From: Halalkalibacter wakoensis JCM 9140
Lineage (GTDB): Bacteria; Bacillota; Bacilli; Bacillales; Bacillaceae_D
Reading direction: 5' to 3'
DNA length: 64,000 bases
Assembly: GCF_000513095.1 (NCBI RefSeq)
Contig: NZ_BAUT01000002.1
Coordinates: 107,409-171,408 of the forward strand
A program made the translations under genes and the position numbers. The notes under the pieces were generated by a model. It was given only the letters and a program-made list of their open reading frames with translations, did not search any database and had not been told where the DNA came from. Positions 27,475 to 35,527 of this stretch are shown one piece after another (the first letter of the stretch is position 1; each line of letters opens with the position of its first letter).

Positions 27475-27624
27475 ATGGCTAAACGTAACAAAAACAACAA
27501 CAATAATAACAACAACAATAACAATGCAGAAGTAGAAAACACTAATGTTGAGTTTGCAGAAGAGAATGATGCCCAAGATTTAAATAACCGCAATAACCGT
27601 AAGAATCGTAAAAACAACAAATAA
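27475..27624 (+). CDS. Minimal Asn-rich gamma-type-like SASP
   Basis: 49 aa starting at ATG 27475 behind a perfect AAGGAGGTGAT. It has a run of 11 Asn (residues 7-17, mixed AAC/AAT codons) and then NVEFAEENDAQDLNNRN, close to the gamma-type SASP repeat TEFASETDAQxVRxQN including the GPR cleavage position. The tail is basic (RKNRKNNK). Known: gamma-type SASPs are amino-acid reserves degraded at germination and usually carry two or more repeats. This one has a single degenerate repeat. It lies between two alpha/beta SASP genes and has a sigma-G-like promoter. The assignment is inferred from the short motif and the context. Confidence 0.65.
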   Translation: MAKRNKNNNNNNNNNNNAEVENTNVEFAEENDAQDLNNRNNRKNRKNNK

Positions 27625-27656
27625 CATATCAAGAATGTTTTTACACATAGCTTTAG

Positions 27657-27680
27657 AAAGACCCTTTTAGGGTCTTTTTC
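27657..27680 (+). terminator. Terminator of the Asn-rich spore protein gene
   Basis: AAAGACCC (27657-27664) pairs with GGGTCTTT (27670-27677), T-rich tail. Confidence 0.85.
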
Positions 27681-27712
27681 TTCGTAATGAAATGATTACC
27701 AGTTCAAGTTGT

Positions 27713-27741
27713 ACATAAGTTACATGTTATTACACACGATA
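27713..27741 (+). promoter_or_regulatory. Sigma-G-like promoter of the second SASP gene
   Basis: ACATA (27713-27717), a 17-bp spacer and CACGATA (27735-27741): a weak match to the sigma-G consensus, supported by gene identity. Confidence 0.35.
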
Positions 27742-27770
27742 GGTAGTAAGAAGAAAGCGAGGTGATAGAG

Positions 27771-27974
27771 ATGGCAAACAACAGTAGCAGCAATAAGCTT
27801 TTAGTTCCAGGAGTAGAACAAGCTTTAGACCAAATGAAATACGAGATTGCACAAGAGTTTGGTGTGAAACTCGGTTCTGATGAAACGTCTCGTTCAAACG
27901 GGTCTGTTGGTGGCGAAATCACTAAGCGACTTGTACAACAAGCTGAACAACAGTTTGGTGGAATTCAAAAATAA
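27771..27974 (+). CDS. Alpha/beta-type small acid-soluble spore protein
   Basis: 67 aa, nearly identical in its core to the SASP at 26573 (same [20 protein letters not shown] block, GPR site and [21 protein letters not shown]). It differs at the N-terminus (ANNSSSN) and around the middle ([11 protein letters not shown]). Start ATG 27771 is taken because GAGGTGATAGAG precedes it. The two copies are about 1.2 kb apart and look like a local duplication. Confidence 0.95.
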   Translation: MANNSSSNKLLVPGVEQALDQMKYEIAQEFGVKLGSDETSRSNGSVGGEITKRLVQQAEQQFGGIQK

Positions 27975-27987
27975 TAAAAAATGGCTT

Positions 27988-28019
27988 GCAGCTTAAACAA
28001 AATGTTTAAGCTGCTTTTT
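27988..28019 (+). terminator. Terminator of the second SASP gene
   Basis: A perfect 12-bp stem GCAGCTTAAACA/TGTTTAAGCTGC (27988-27999, 28003-28014), then TTTTT. Confidence 0.9.
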
Positions 28020-28024
28020 CGTGC

Positions 28025-28057
28025 AAAAAAAGGAGACCATCTAAAAATGGCCTCCTT
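28025..28057 (-). terminator. Terminator of the CBS-pair gene (minus strand)
   Basis: The minus strand reads AAGGAGGCCAT-loop-ATGGTCTCCTT followed by T's. Confidence 0.82.
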
Positions 28058-28062
28058 GATCA

Positions 28063-28494
28063 TTAGGTTAAGTCATGATGTTCCTCTGAAATTTCTGAAA
28101 GGGCTTCGCCAGCTTCATTTTCGTAAATGTTAACGGTTGCTAAGTCACCAATGGCAACCATACCTACAACTTTGCCATTTTCCACAACAGGTAAACGACG
28201 AATTTGATGCGCGGCCATCATGTTCGCTGCTTCATGAGGGTCTGTTGATGGAGAGGCTACCGTTAAGTTTGTTGACATACACTCCTCACAAGAAACATTC
28301 GTACCATCGCCACTTGCTGTAGCACGAATAGTAATATCACGATCTGTGATAATCCCCACTAATTCACCGTTTTTTGTAACCGGTATTGAACCAATATCAT
28401 GAGATTTCATCATGGATGCTGCTTCTTGAATCGATTGATTAGCTTCAATCGTAATAACATCTTTAGACATAATTTCATTAATGTTTTGTGCCAT
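28063..28494 (-). CDS. CBS-domain pair protein (YhcV-like)
   Basis: 143 aa made of two CBS motifs: IMSKDVITIEANQSIQEAASMM...GIITDRDIT and CMSTNLTVASPSTDPHEAANMM...GMVAIGDLA. Known: such pairs bind AMP/ATP or similar and regulate partners; B. subtilis YhcV is a comparable stand-alone protein. Start ATG 28494 has AAAGGAG upstream, and the longer frame to 28512 is rejected. No partner domain is fused. Cytosolic. Confidence 0.9.
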   Translation of the reverse strand: MAQNINEIMSKDVITIEANQSIQEAASMMKSHDIGSIPVTKNGELVGIITDRDITIRATASGDGTNVSCEECMSTNLTVASPSTDPHEAANMMAAHQIRRLPVVENGKVVGMVAIGDLATVNIYENEAGEALSEISEEHHDLT

Positions 28495-28600
28495 ATTGAA
28501 CACTCCTTTCATGAAGAGTATCTCTTAAGAAAGAAGTTTTATACGTATAGAGTCAAATGGTATGATGAGCATATGAAAAACCAATTTAGGAGAGCATAAG

Positions 28601-29794
28601 ATGACAAAAAAATTGTATTATACTGATTCCGAGCAAAAACAATTTAGCGCTAGAGTGTTGAAACAAGAACAAGGTGTTGAGGGAAATTGGTATGTTACTT
28701 TATCCGAAACGGCTTTTTATCCAACAGGTGGTGGACAACCATGTGACACAGGTCACATTCAAGGAATACCTGTTATTGGTGTCGAGGAAATAGATGGAGA
28801 AATTAGGCATAAATTAAAAAGTATTCTTCCTAATCATGACCATGTGCACGGAGTGATTGATTGGGAAAGAAGGTTTGATCATATGCAACAACATTGCGGT
28901 CAACATATGTTATCAGCAGCCTTTGCTAACGTATTCCAATTTGAAACCGTTAGCTTTCATTTAGGAAAAGAAGTTTGTACGATTGATCTTGCTACAGAAA
29001 AATTAGGTGAAGAAGAAGTGAAAGAGGCTGTTAAAATAGTCAATAAGCTAATTCTGGAAAATAGAGCCATTGAAACGAAATGGGTACGTGAAGAAGAGAT
29101 AAGTCAATATCATCTGAGAAAAAAACCAAGTGTTAAGGGGAATATTCGTCTCGTTATCATTCCAGATTTCGATCAAAATGCTTGTGGAGGCACGCATCCG
29201 AAGTCAACTGGAGAAGTGGGAGCACTCAAAGTACTACAATGGGAACGCCATAAGAAACAGACGAGAGTCTCCTTTATTTGTGGAGAACGAGTACTTGAGC
29301 AGTTTGATCGCAAACACAATACGTTACTTAATTTAACAAAAGCGTTACATTCACCTGAACATGAACTTCTTCATGTTGTGGAAAAACGTTTATTGAAAGA
29401 AAAAGAAGCTCAAATCGAGATTACGCACTTGAAAGAGAAACTTCTTTATTTTGAAGCCAAAGAAATGATTGCTGATGGTGAACTCATCATTGAGCGTATG
29501 TTTGAGGAACGTTCCTTTAAAGAATTACAGCAGCTTGCTCAAATCATTGTTGAACAAAATCCAAATTGTACAGTCTTTTTTGTATCGAGAAACGAATCAA
29601 GACTTCAAGTGATAGGGGCAAAAGGTGAGAACTCAAGAACTCCTTGCAAAAAACCAATATTAAAAGCACTAACGTTTATGAACGGAAAAGGCGGAGGGAC
29701 TGAAAGATTTGTCCAAGGTGGAGGAGATTCAAATGGTTCGTCAAGTGAGGTGCTACAATACATTCGAGCGTGTGTTCAAGAGGAAGAAGTCTAA
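28601..29794 (+). CDS. AlaX-type tRNA-editing protein with DHHA1 domain
   Basis: 397 aa. The N-terminal AlaRS-like module has YPTGGGQPCDTG; the editing domain has zinc ligands in QQHCGQHMLSA (HxxxH type) and CGGTHPKSTGE; the C-terminal DHHA1 domain has GGGTERFVQGGG. Known: AlaX-L proteins hydrolyse mischarged Ser- or Gly-tRNA(Ala) in trans. There is no aminoacylation core, so it is not an alanyl-tRNA synthetase fragment. ATG 28601 follows AGGAGAG. Confidence 0.9.
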   Translation: MTKKLYYTDSEQKQFSARVLKQEQGVEGNWYVTLSETAFYPTGGGQPCDTGHIQGIPVIGVEEIDGEIRHKLKSILPNHDHVHGVIDWERRFDHMQQHCGQHMLSAAFANVFQFETVSFHLGKEVCTIDLATEKLGEEEVKEAVKIVNKLILENRAIETKWVREEEISQYHLRKKPSVKGNIRLVIIPDFDQNACGGTHPKSTGEVGALKVLQWERHKKQTRVSFICGERVLEQFDRKHNTLLNLTKALHSPEHELLHVVEKRLLKEKEAQIEITHLKEKLLYFEAKEMIADGELIIERMFEERSFKELQQLAQIIVEQNPNCTVFFVSRNESRLQVIGAKGENSRTPCKKPILKALTFMNGKGGGTERFVQGGGDSNGSSSEVLQYIRACVQEEEV

Positions 29795-29943
29795 ATGAAT
29801 AACTCTCCTCGGTAAATTAGCTGAAAGTGAGTCAGAAACGCGTAAGGTTGAATATCTTATCATGACAAGCCAAGATTCGTTATTTATGAAGGGGAGAAGT
29901 TATTTTCATTATAGTATGTGGCGGAAAGCAAGGGAGTGGGAAA

Positions 29944-30609
29944 ATGGCGAGTAATAAAAAGCAGTTTGCTGTTATTGGATTAGGACGGTTTGGTGGAAGT
30001 ATTTGTAAAGAACTTTATAAAATGGGTCATCAAGTATTAGCAATTGATAATCGTGACCACAAAGTAAATGAATTTGCTACATTCGCCACACATGCCGTTA
30101 TTGCTAATTCAACAGATGAAAAGGCGTTAAAAGCATTAGGAATTAGAAACTTTGAATACGTGATCGTTGCTATTGGTGATAACATTCAAACAAGTATCCT
30201 AACGACTTTGTTGTTAAAGGAAATGGAAATTCCGAATGTATGGGTAAAAGCACAAAATGCTTATCACCACAAAGTTCTTGAGAAAATAGGTGCTGACCGA
30301 ATCATACATCCAGAGCACGATATGGGCATCCGTATCGCTCAGCATTTACATTCAGAGAAGATTGTTGATTATATCGAATTATCAGATGAGTACAGTATAG
30401 TGGAATTGTTAGCCACAAAGAAAATTCATCATAAATCACTAGTTGAGATCAACATCCGAGCAAAATATGGTTGTACGGTGTTAGCGATTAAACGAGGAGA
30501 AGAGATTAATGTATCGCCTCTCCCGAATGAGGTCATTTATGAGAACGATATGTTAGTGGTAATAGGACATAAAAATGATTTGAAACGCTTTGAAGATGAA
30601 GGAATGTAA
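29944..30609 (+). CDS. ktrA: K+ uptake regulator, RCK protein KtrA
   Basis: 221 aa. An RCK-N Rossmann domain (AVIGLGRFGGSICKELYKMGHQVLAID) is followed by an RCK-C domain (about residues 135-220) that binds c-di-AMP in homologs. The wording WVKAQNAYHHKVLEKIGADRIIHPEHDMG and a C-terminus near FEDEGM match B. subtilis KtrA rather than KtrC. Known: KtrA forms an octameric ring gating the KtrB K+ pore. ktrB is not adjacent. I looked for the ydaO-type c-di-AMP riboswitch upstream and did not see it. Confidence 0.92.
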   Translation: MASNKKQFAVIGLGRFGGSICKELYKMGHQVLAIDNRDHKVNEFATFATHAVIANSTDEKALKALGIRNFEYVIVAIGDNIQTSILTTLLLKEMEIPNVWVKAQNAYHHKVLEKIGADRIIHPEHDMGIRIAQHLHSEKIVDYIELSDEYSIVELLATKKIHHKSLVEINIRAKYGCTVLAIKRGEEINVSPLPNEVIYENDMLVVIGHKNDLKRFEDEGM

Positions 30610-30728
30610 AACATAGATGAAAGAGAATGGGGGGTGCTGCCTAAGATTTTTTTGGCACCTCTCTTCATATTTTCAAAAAATATATGGAAGAATAAAGTCA
30701 GTTCCTCAAAAAAGGGAGATTGCTTTAG

Positions 30729-31754
30729 ATGTTATTTATATTTGAAATTATGAAGATGACAGTACGGATAAAAAAGCTTACTTTGCTTTTATTTACAGTA
30801 GTGTTTTTAATTAGTAGTGCATTTTTTATTCATTGGTTGGAACCCGCTATGTTCCCTGATCCTTTTATCGGATTTTGGTATGTGATGACAACTGTAACCA
30901 CAACGGGATATGGAGATTTTGTTCCAGAGACGACATTAGGTCGTGTTTTTGGTTTGTTTTTATATTTTGTTGGTATAGGTTTAATCGGGATTGTGATCGG
31001 AAAGATAGTTGAGGGATTTGGAGTATACCGAAAGTTTAAGGAGGAAGGGAGATTGCGTTATAAAGGGAAAGGCCATTATGTCATCGTTGGGTGGTCAGGT
31101 AAAGCCAAGCATACGATGAATGAAATACTCGAAATAGATGAACATGCAAGAATACTGGTCATAGACTCAAAGGAAAAAACCCCTTTTGAACATGAAAAAT
31201 TATCTTATATTCAAGGAGACCCGACAGATAAGGAAACCCTAGAAAAAGCCAATATACTTCATGCAAAAGCAGTCTTGATTTTTACTCGAGACAATGAATT
31301 CAATCCAACAGCTGCAGATGGTCAGTCCTTATTAACCGTTTCTGCCATTGAGGGCTATGCAGTTGAAATGGAAAAAGATATTTATACGATTGTAGAGATT
31401 TTAAAAGAAAAGCATATTGCGAATTTCAAGCATGCTAATGTAGATGAATTTGTTATTGCAGATGAAGCTTTATCGGATTTAATGGCAAAGTCAGCTGTTG
31501 ACAAAGGTTCAAGTAAGTTAATTATGAAGCTTCTTAGTCGGAAAAGTGGTGTTGATATTAGGAAAATCAAAAAACAACCTTTTTGGACAACGTATAATGA
31601 CGCATTTGAGGACTTAAAGTCCATTGGAGCTACTTTAATTTCTGATCGAAATGATTTTACGTTGTTAAAGAAATTAGAAGCACCCATTCCAGTTGATGCA
31701 GAATTGTATGTCATTTGTAGCAAAGAAGCTTATGAAAAAATATCAACACCTTAA
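30729..31754 (+). CDS. Potassium channel with RCK/TrkA-N domain (YugO-like)
   Basis: 341 aa. Two membrane helices flank a pore loop with selectivity filter TTVTTTGYGDFVP (near residue 60), followed by a cytosolic TrkA-N domain (HYVIVGWSGKAKHTMNEIL...LVIDS) and a C-terminal regulatory part. Known: B. subtilis YugO has this layout and carries K+ efflux in biofilm electrical signalling. The usual small upstream gene mstX (Mistic) is absent here. It follows ktrA by 119 nt, so two RCK proteins are neighbours. AAGGGAG precedes ATG 30729. Confidence 0.9.
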   Translation: MLFIFEIMKMTVRIKKLTLLLFTVVFLISSAFFIHWLEPAMFPDPFIGFWYVMTTVTTTGYGDFVPETTLGRVFGLFLYFVGIGLIGIVIGKIVEGFGVYRKFKEEGRLRYKGKGHYVIVGWSGKAKHTMNEILEIDEHARILVIDSKEKTPFEHEKLSYIQGDPTDKETLEKANILHAKAVLIFTRDNEFNPTAADGQSLLTVSAIEGYAVEMEKDIYTIVEILKEKHIANFKHANVDEFVIADEALSDLMAKSAVDKGSSKLIMKLLSRKSGVDIRKIKKQPFWTTYNDAFEDLKSIGATLISDRNDFTLLKKLEAPIPVDAELYVICSKEAYEKISTP

Positions 31755-31762
31755 AGTTTCAA

Positions 31763-31803
31763 AAAGCGCTTGGGTCAGTAAAAGAATCCAAGCGCTTTCT
31801 CTT
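31763..31803 (+). terminator. Terminator of the K+ channel gene
   Basis: AAAGCGCTTGG (31763-31773) pairs with CCAAGCGCTTT (31788-31798), then TCTCTTCTT. A cre-like core inside the stem is coincidental. Confidence 0.82.
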
Positions 31804-31870
31804 CTTAGAGTGTATTTCGCATATTTGAGTTAAAGCATATTTCAAAGTAGATCTGACTATAAATATCATC

Positions 31871-33298
31871 TTACAACAAAAGCAACCCAATGATTGTCGT
31901 AACGGTTAGCGCGATTATAACTGGAATAAAACTCTTTCGAACAAGGTCTAGTACGTTGATTTTCGCAAAGCCTGCAATTGCAATAATTGGAGACCATGCG
32001 ACAAGTGTACCGCCACCTACCCAAATCGCACCCATCTGACCAATAGCGGCTAACGTTGCTGGGTCAATTCCAGCGGCAACTGCAAACGAGTCAGATAAAG
32101 ATCCGATTAGTGGAAGGGCAGAGAAACCTGAGCCATCAAGACCAGAAATCATTCCTAGGAGAAGAATACCAAATCCAGTAATAAACACGTTATCCGGAAT
32201 CGCATGTTGACTTGCCTCAACTAAGTCAAATAAAAAGGCAGGGGCTTTGTCTGGATCGTTTATCCCTAAAATGCTACCAGAGAAATCCCCACTACCCATA
32301 AAGAAGAACCCAGCAATCGGGATGACAAGACCCATCACTTTAAAGGCAAAGACGAATCCTTTGACGATATGATTACTAACCTCTTTTAACGTGTTCCGAT
32401 AATCCCGGAATAATGAAATCGCAATGAGTAAAAGAACTGCAACACCACCGATTAAAGCGGCACCGGCTCCGTCTTCAATCGCAGGGAGAAGGTCCGAAAA
32501 TGTTGCAAAGACAACACAGAAAACAATAACTAAAAAACTAGTTGGAACAAGAATGGCAAAGAGCTTGCTATGTTTTCCAGTAATGATCTTTGTATCATCT
32601 GTATTTAAGTTGATGTCATTGTCGCTTGTGTTTTCCCACTCAACGACATTTTGTTTAGAAGGACGTTTGATTGATTTACGGATCATGAAATAGGCGATCG
32701 ATAAAGCAATCAAGCCAGAAATAAGCGATAAAATAAACGCTCGGTCAGCCACAGCAGCAGCCTCTATTCCAGAAGTGGAAGCCGTTAATGCTGGAGCAAC
32801 TTGAAGAACAAAGTCTGATGATAAGGCCATTCCGTGTCCTGCTAATGAAATGGCAACAGCCGCGCCAATTGGTGGAAGTCCTGCTTTAATGGCAACAGGA
32901 ATTAGCAAAGCACCAATAAGCGGCACAGCAGGTGCTGGCCAGAAAAAGAGTGAGAGTGAATACGTCACAATGACCAAAATCCAAAAGGAAAGGTGACCAT
33001 TTTTCATCACTTTTTGAAACGGAATGACCATTTGTTCATCTGCACCAATCGATTTTAATGATTGAAGCAATGCGGTCATGATCGCAATAATTAAAAAGAT
33101 ATGAAACAACTCACCAGCAGCTGTTAAACTGGCATTAAAAATCGCTTGAAGCCCCATTAAGAAAGATCCATTATAGATCCAACCAATTAAGAAACTAAAC
33201 AAGATAGCTGGCACGACAACATTTTGTCGAAACAGCATCGTTACGATAATCAAACATGTTCCTATTAAATATAACCAATGTGCAATTGTAAGTTCCAT
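31871..33298 (-). CDS. Polytopic membrane transporter of unknown substrate
   Basis: 475 aa with about 12 hydrophobic segments and a hydrophilic loop in the middle (about residues 210-240, acidic). Two similar halves each contain a Gly/Pro-rich re-entrant-like stretch (PAPAVPLIGALLIP; GAIWVGGGTLVAWSP). The layout suggests the ion-transporter superfamily (dicarboxylate, gluconate, TRAP-permease-like), but I cannot name the family with certainty. AAAAAGGAGA precedes ATG 33298. Monocistronic. Confidence 0.75.
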   Translation of the reverse strand: MELTIAHWLYLIGTCLIIVTMLFRQNVVVPAILFSFLIGWIYNGSFLMGLQAIFNASLTAAGELFHIFLIIAIMTALLQSLKSIGADEQMVIPFQKVMKNGHLSFWILVIVTYSLSLFFWPAPAVPLIGALLIPVAIKAGLPPIGAAVAISLAGHGMALSSDFVLQVAPALTASTSGIEAAAVADRAFILSLISGLIALSIAYFMIRKSIKRPSKQNVVEWENTSDNDINLNTDDTKIITGKHSKLFAILVPTSFLVIVFCVVFATFSDLLPAIEDGAGAALIGGVAVLLLIAISLFRDYRNTLKEVSNHIVKGFVFAFKVMGLVIPIAGFFFMGSGDFSGSILGINDPDKAPAFLFDLVEASQHAIPDNVFITGFGILLLGMISGLDGSGFSALPLIGSLSDSFAVAAGIDPATLAAIGQMGAIWVGGGTLVAWSPIIAIAGFAKINVLDLVRKSFIPVIIALTVTTIIGLLLL

Positions 33299-33469
33299 AG
33301 CTCTAATCTCCTTTTTTCGGATGTTAGAAGAAACGATGCCATCTTATGCAGGAGCCCAATAATATGTGAAAAAGGTTACACAAAAATAGAACAAAGATAC
33401 AAAATGGAAAAACAATGATATAATACGAACGTCAATTTGGAAATGGAATTAGAGAACAAGGGTGGTTAC

Positions 33470-34525
33470 ATGGATTTTACGATTACTTATTTATCCTTTT
33501 TTGTTGTCCAAGTGGAGGGACAAGGAGAACAAGCAGACAAACGCTATAAACATTATCAAACATTAAATGAATCGATGTATGGAGAAAGTGCTTTAAAAGA
33601 GTTTCTTGATGGGGAATTAATGAAGGTCGCAAAGAGAAAAGTAGAGAGAAATCCTAAGTCTGATTCAGTTCCAACAAAGATTGGGCGTTTTATAGTTGAA
33701 CCAGGCTATGATTTAGATTCAAATCCGAATTATAATTTATTTCAGCGAATTCGAACAGCTCAAGCAACTGAAGATTTCAAAGATAGCGCTGAAGAGTTGG
33801 TGCAAATGTACATGGATACTAGCGCGATAAGAGGAGGGGCTTTGCTTGTCCTTCGTGCGAAACTAACGAAATATTTTGATGCCCCTTTTGTATTTGTTTT
33901 AAAATGTGATTTTGAACAAAAGGTGGCAACGATAACAGACGAAAAAACGATGATCCAACAAGTAGAACGAGCGATTACAACGAAAAATATGAAGTCCATT
34001 CAATATCCTTTTATGCCTGAAGAGGGAATGGTAGAAGAGTGGGAGTTGAAAATTCACCAATCTTCACATGCTCGCTATTTTGAAGACTTCTTAAAATTTG
34101 TTGAGTATCACCAATCGATGCCAGAAATCGTCAAAACACAAGTGATGCAAATTGCTCACCAGCATATTGCTGAAACGTATCAAGAAGAAAGTCCAGAACG
34201 GATACAAGAAGAAGAATATATGGAAGCATGGTCGAATACTCCGGTAAGGGAAATACAGGAGAAGTGGACACCAGAACAAGTGGTAGAAGCTTCTGCACCC
34301 ATTATTGAACATCAACCAGAAATTCCACTAAAGCTTAAGCTTGATCATATCGATGTGAAGGCGATGTTATCTGACTTTGGTGAATCCCTTCATATTGCGA
34401 AAGTAAACGGGAAATATGTGATTGTCATTGAAGGGGATGCATTTACGTTTGAGAAGGGGGTTTCGCCAGTAGAATTTTTAAAGCCGGAGCCACTTGATGA
34501 GGTGTTAAAGAGGATTGGACGTTAA
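33470..34525 (+). CDS. DUF3900-like conserved Bacillus protein
   Basis: 351 aa, soluble. Start ATG 33470 with AAGGGTGG upstream; the longer frame from 33437 is rejected. It begins MDFTITYLSFFVVQVEG and has RFIVEPGYDLDSNPNYNLFQR, KNMKSIQYPFMPEEGMVEEWELKI and LDHIDVKAMLSDFGESLHIAKVNGKY, which I recognise as the DUF3900 family of Bacillus. No catalytic motif is evident. Function unknown. Confidence 0.8.
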   Translation: MDFTITYLSFFVVQVEGQGEQADKRYKHYQTLNESMYGESALKEFLDGELMKVAKRKVERNPKSDSVPTKIGRFIVEPGYDLDSNPNYNLFQRIRTAQATEDFKDSAEELVQMYMDTSAIRGGALLVLRAKLTKYFDAPFVFVLKCDFEQKVATITDEKTMIQQVERAITTKNMKSIQYPFMPEEGMVEEWELKIHQSSHARYFEDFLKFVEYHQSMPEIVKTQVMQIAHQHIAETYQEESPERIQEEEYMEAWSNTPVREIQEKWTPEQVVEASAPIIEHQPEIPLKLKLDHIDVKAMLSDFGESLHIAKVNGKYVIVIEGDAFTFEKGVSPVEFLKPEPLDEVLKRIGR

Positions 34526-34611
34526 CTTATTAAAATTAAGTTAATTGTATAAAAGTGAACTCCTGTATTTCTGGGGGGTTTACTTTAGAGGTGCAAACAA
34601 GCCATTCACAG

Positions 34612-34653
34612 AAAACACATGCGATTTCACAAGAAATCACATGTGTTTTTTTG
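34612..34653 (+). terminator. Intrinsic terminator downstream of the DUF3900 gene
   Basis: ACACATGCGATTT (34615-34627) pairs with AAATCACATGTGT (34634-34646) with one mismatch, then 7 T. Confidence 0.85.
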
Positions 34654-34845
34654 TTGTTATATCAATGTTTATTACTGTATAGATGTAAAACCACACAGAA
34701 GTTCGCACACCTATTCACTTAGGTGGAAAGAAATATTTCCTTCTTATGAATTTGATGTGATTTGCTATGTGAATTCTAATGTAAAAGAGGAGAATTGTAA
34801 AAATTGATTTTGTAGTATACGAAGTTTTCTCCAAAGATAGTCAAA

Positions 34846-35033
34846 ATAAGGGGAAGTCTTCCCTTTAAACTGCAAAATATAGCTTGATTAGGGATAAATA
34901 AGGGGAAGTTTTCCCTTTAAGCATACACAGAAATCAAATTATCATGTTTATAAAGGAATTAGCGGGAATTATTCCGTCTAATTCCACTATTTTCGGTGCC
35001 ATTTCTTAATTAAGGGAAGTTTCTCCCCTTATT
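34846..35033. repeat. Three copies of a palindromic AAGGGGAA/TTCCCTT element
   Basis: Copies 1 (34846-34868) and 2 (34898-34920) are direct repeats identical at 22 of 23 bases, starting 52 bp apart, each self-complementary (AAGGG-GAAG with CTTC-CCTT). A diverged copy (35011-35033) matches the same pattern best in inverted orientation. Confidence 0.75.
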
Positions 35034-35098
35034 ATATCAACCCATGTTGCAGATTCTCACATTGGTCCACTCTTATATGGAGGGATGGGGTCTTATAC

Positions 35099-35152
35099 AT
35101 GAATAAGGAGTGGTTCATTGAACAAACGCATGCGTTCGATAAGATAATATGA
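35099..35152 (+). other. Possible 17-codon ORF on a short terminated transcript
   Basis: ATG 35099 to TGA 35152 encodes MNKEWFIEQTHAFDKII. A purine-rich GGAGGGATGGGG lies upstream, spaced somewhat too far, and a perfect terminator begins 8 nt after the stop. It could equally be a small RNA without translation. Confidence 0.25.
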
Positions 35153-35159
35153 AAACAAA

Positions 35160-35189
35160 GGCACGAAGAATCAGTCTTCGTGCCTTTTT
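35160..35189 (+). terminator. Perfect intrinsic terminator without an obvious gene
   Basis: GGCACGAAGA (35160-35169) pairs perfectly with TCTTCGTGCC (35175-35184), followed by TTTTT. It marks the end of some transcript made within the gap. Confidence 0.88.
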
Positions 35190-35527
35190 AATAGGCAAAT
35201 TATATTGTGAATTAGGTTGTGAAAATTCGTGTGATTTAACGTGTGAATTTGTCTGTGTTTTGCCGTTTTGCACTTCACAAGTAAACCCTTTACTGTATTT
35301 CTGGGGGTTCTTATTTGTATATTACCTATTCTTAATTCGCGCTAACGATGTTGAATATTTAGCTCATTGATCGAAATGCTAATAACAAAAGGAAACGTGA
35401 GGTTAAACAGAAATAATTAGAAATTGCTAGAAGCCATATGATTTGACATTTGAAATGGGAATGACATAAAGTTGAAAGGGATAATTATTTTGGGTAGAAG
35501 AGCATGAAAAAAGAGGAGTGTCATACA

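Larger units (their letters stand above)
34526..35527. other. Gene-free kilobase with palindromic repeats and terminators
   Basis: No convincing protein gene lies in this 1-kb gap; frames at 34619-34807 and 35149-35370 lack ribosome binding sites and contain hairpins. It holds a terminator (34612-34653), three copies of an AAGGGGAA...TTCCCTT palindrome, an imperfect inverted repeat (GGAATTAGCGGGA at 34955-34967 with TCCGTCTAATTCC at 34973-34985), and a 17-codon ORF followed by a perfect terminator. A 15-bp word, CTGTATTTCTGGGGG, occurs near both ends (34563 and 35293). It may hold a small RNA gene or remnants of lost sequence. Confidence 0.5.

Noticed and set aside
28601..29794. Truncated alanyl-tRNA synthetase pseudogene
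   Set aside because: The length and domain order (AlaX editing plus DHHA1) are those of intact AlaX-L proteins, with all zinc ligands present.
29795..29943. ydaO-type c-di-AMP riboswitch before ktrA
   Set aside because: The 149-nt leader lacks the conserved riboswitch blocks and has no terminator-like switch.
34619..34807. 62-codon ORF in the gene-free gap
   Set aside because: Starts inside a terminator stem, lacks a ribosome binding site and encodes an implausible Cys/His-rich sequence.
34846..34920. CRISPR array
   Set aside because: Only two direct copies 52 bp apart with one diverged inverted copy, each self-complementary, and no cas genes nearby.
35149..35370. 73-codon ORF in the gene-free gap
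   Set aside because: Reads through a perfect terminator and has no ribosome binding site.
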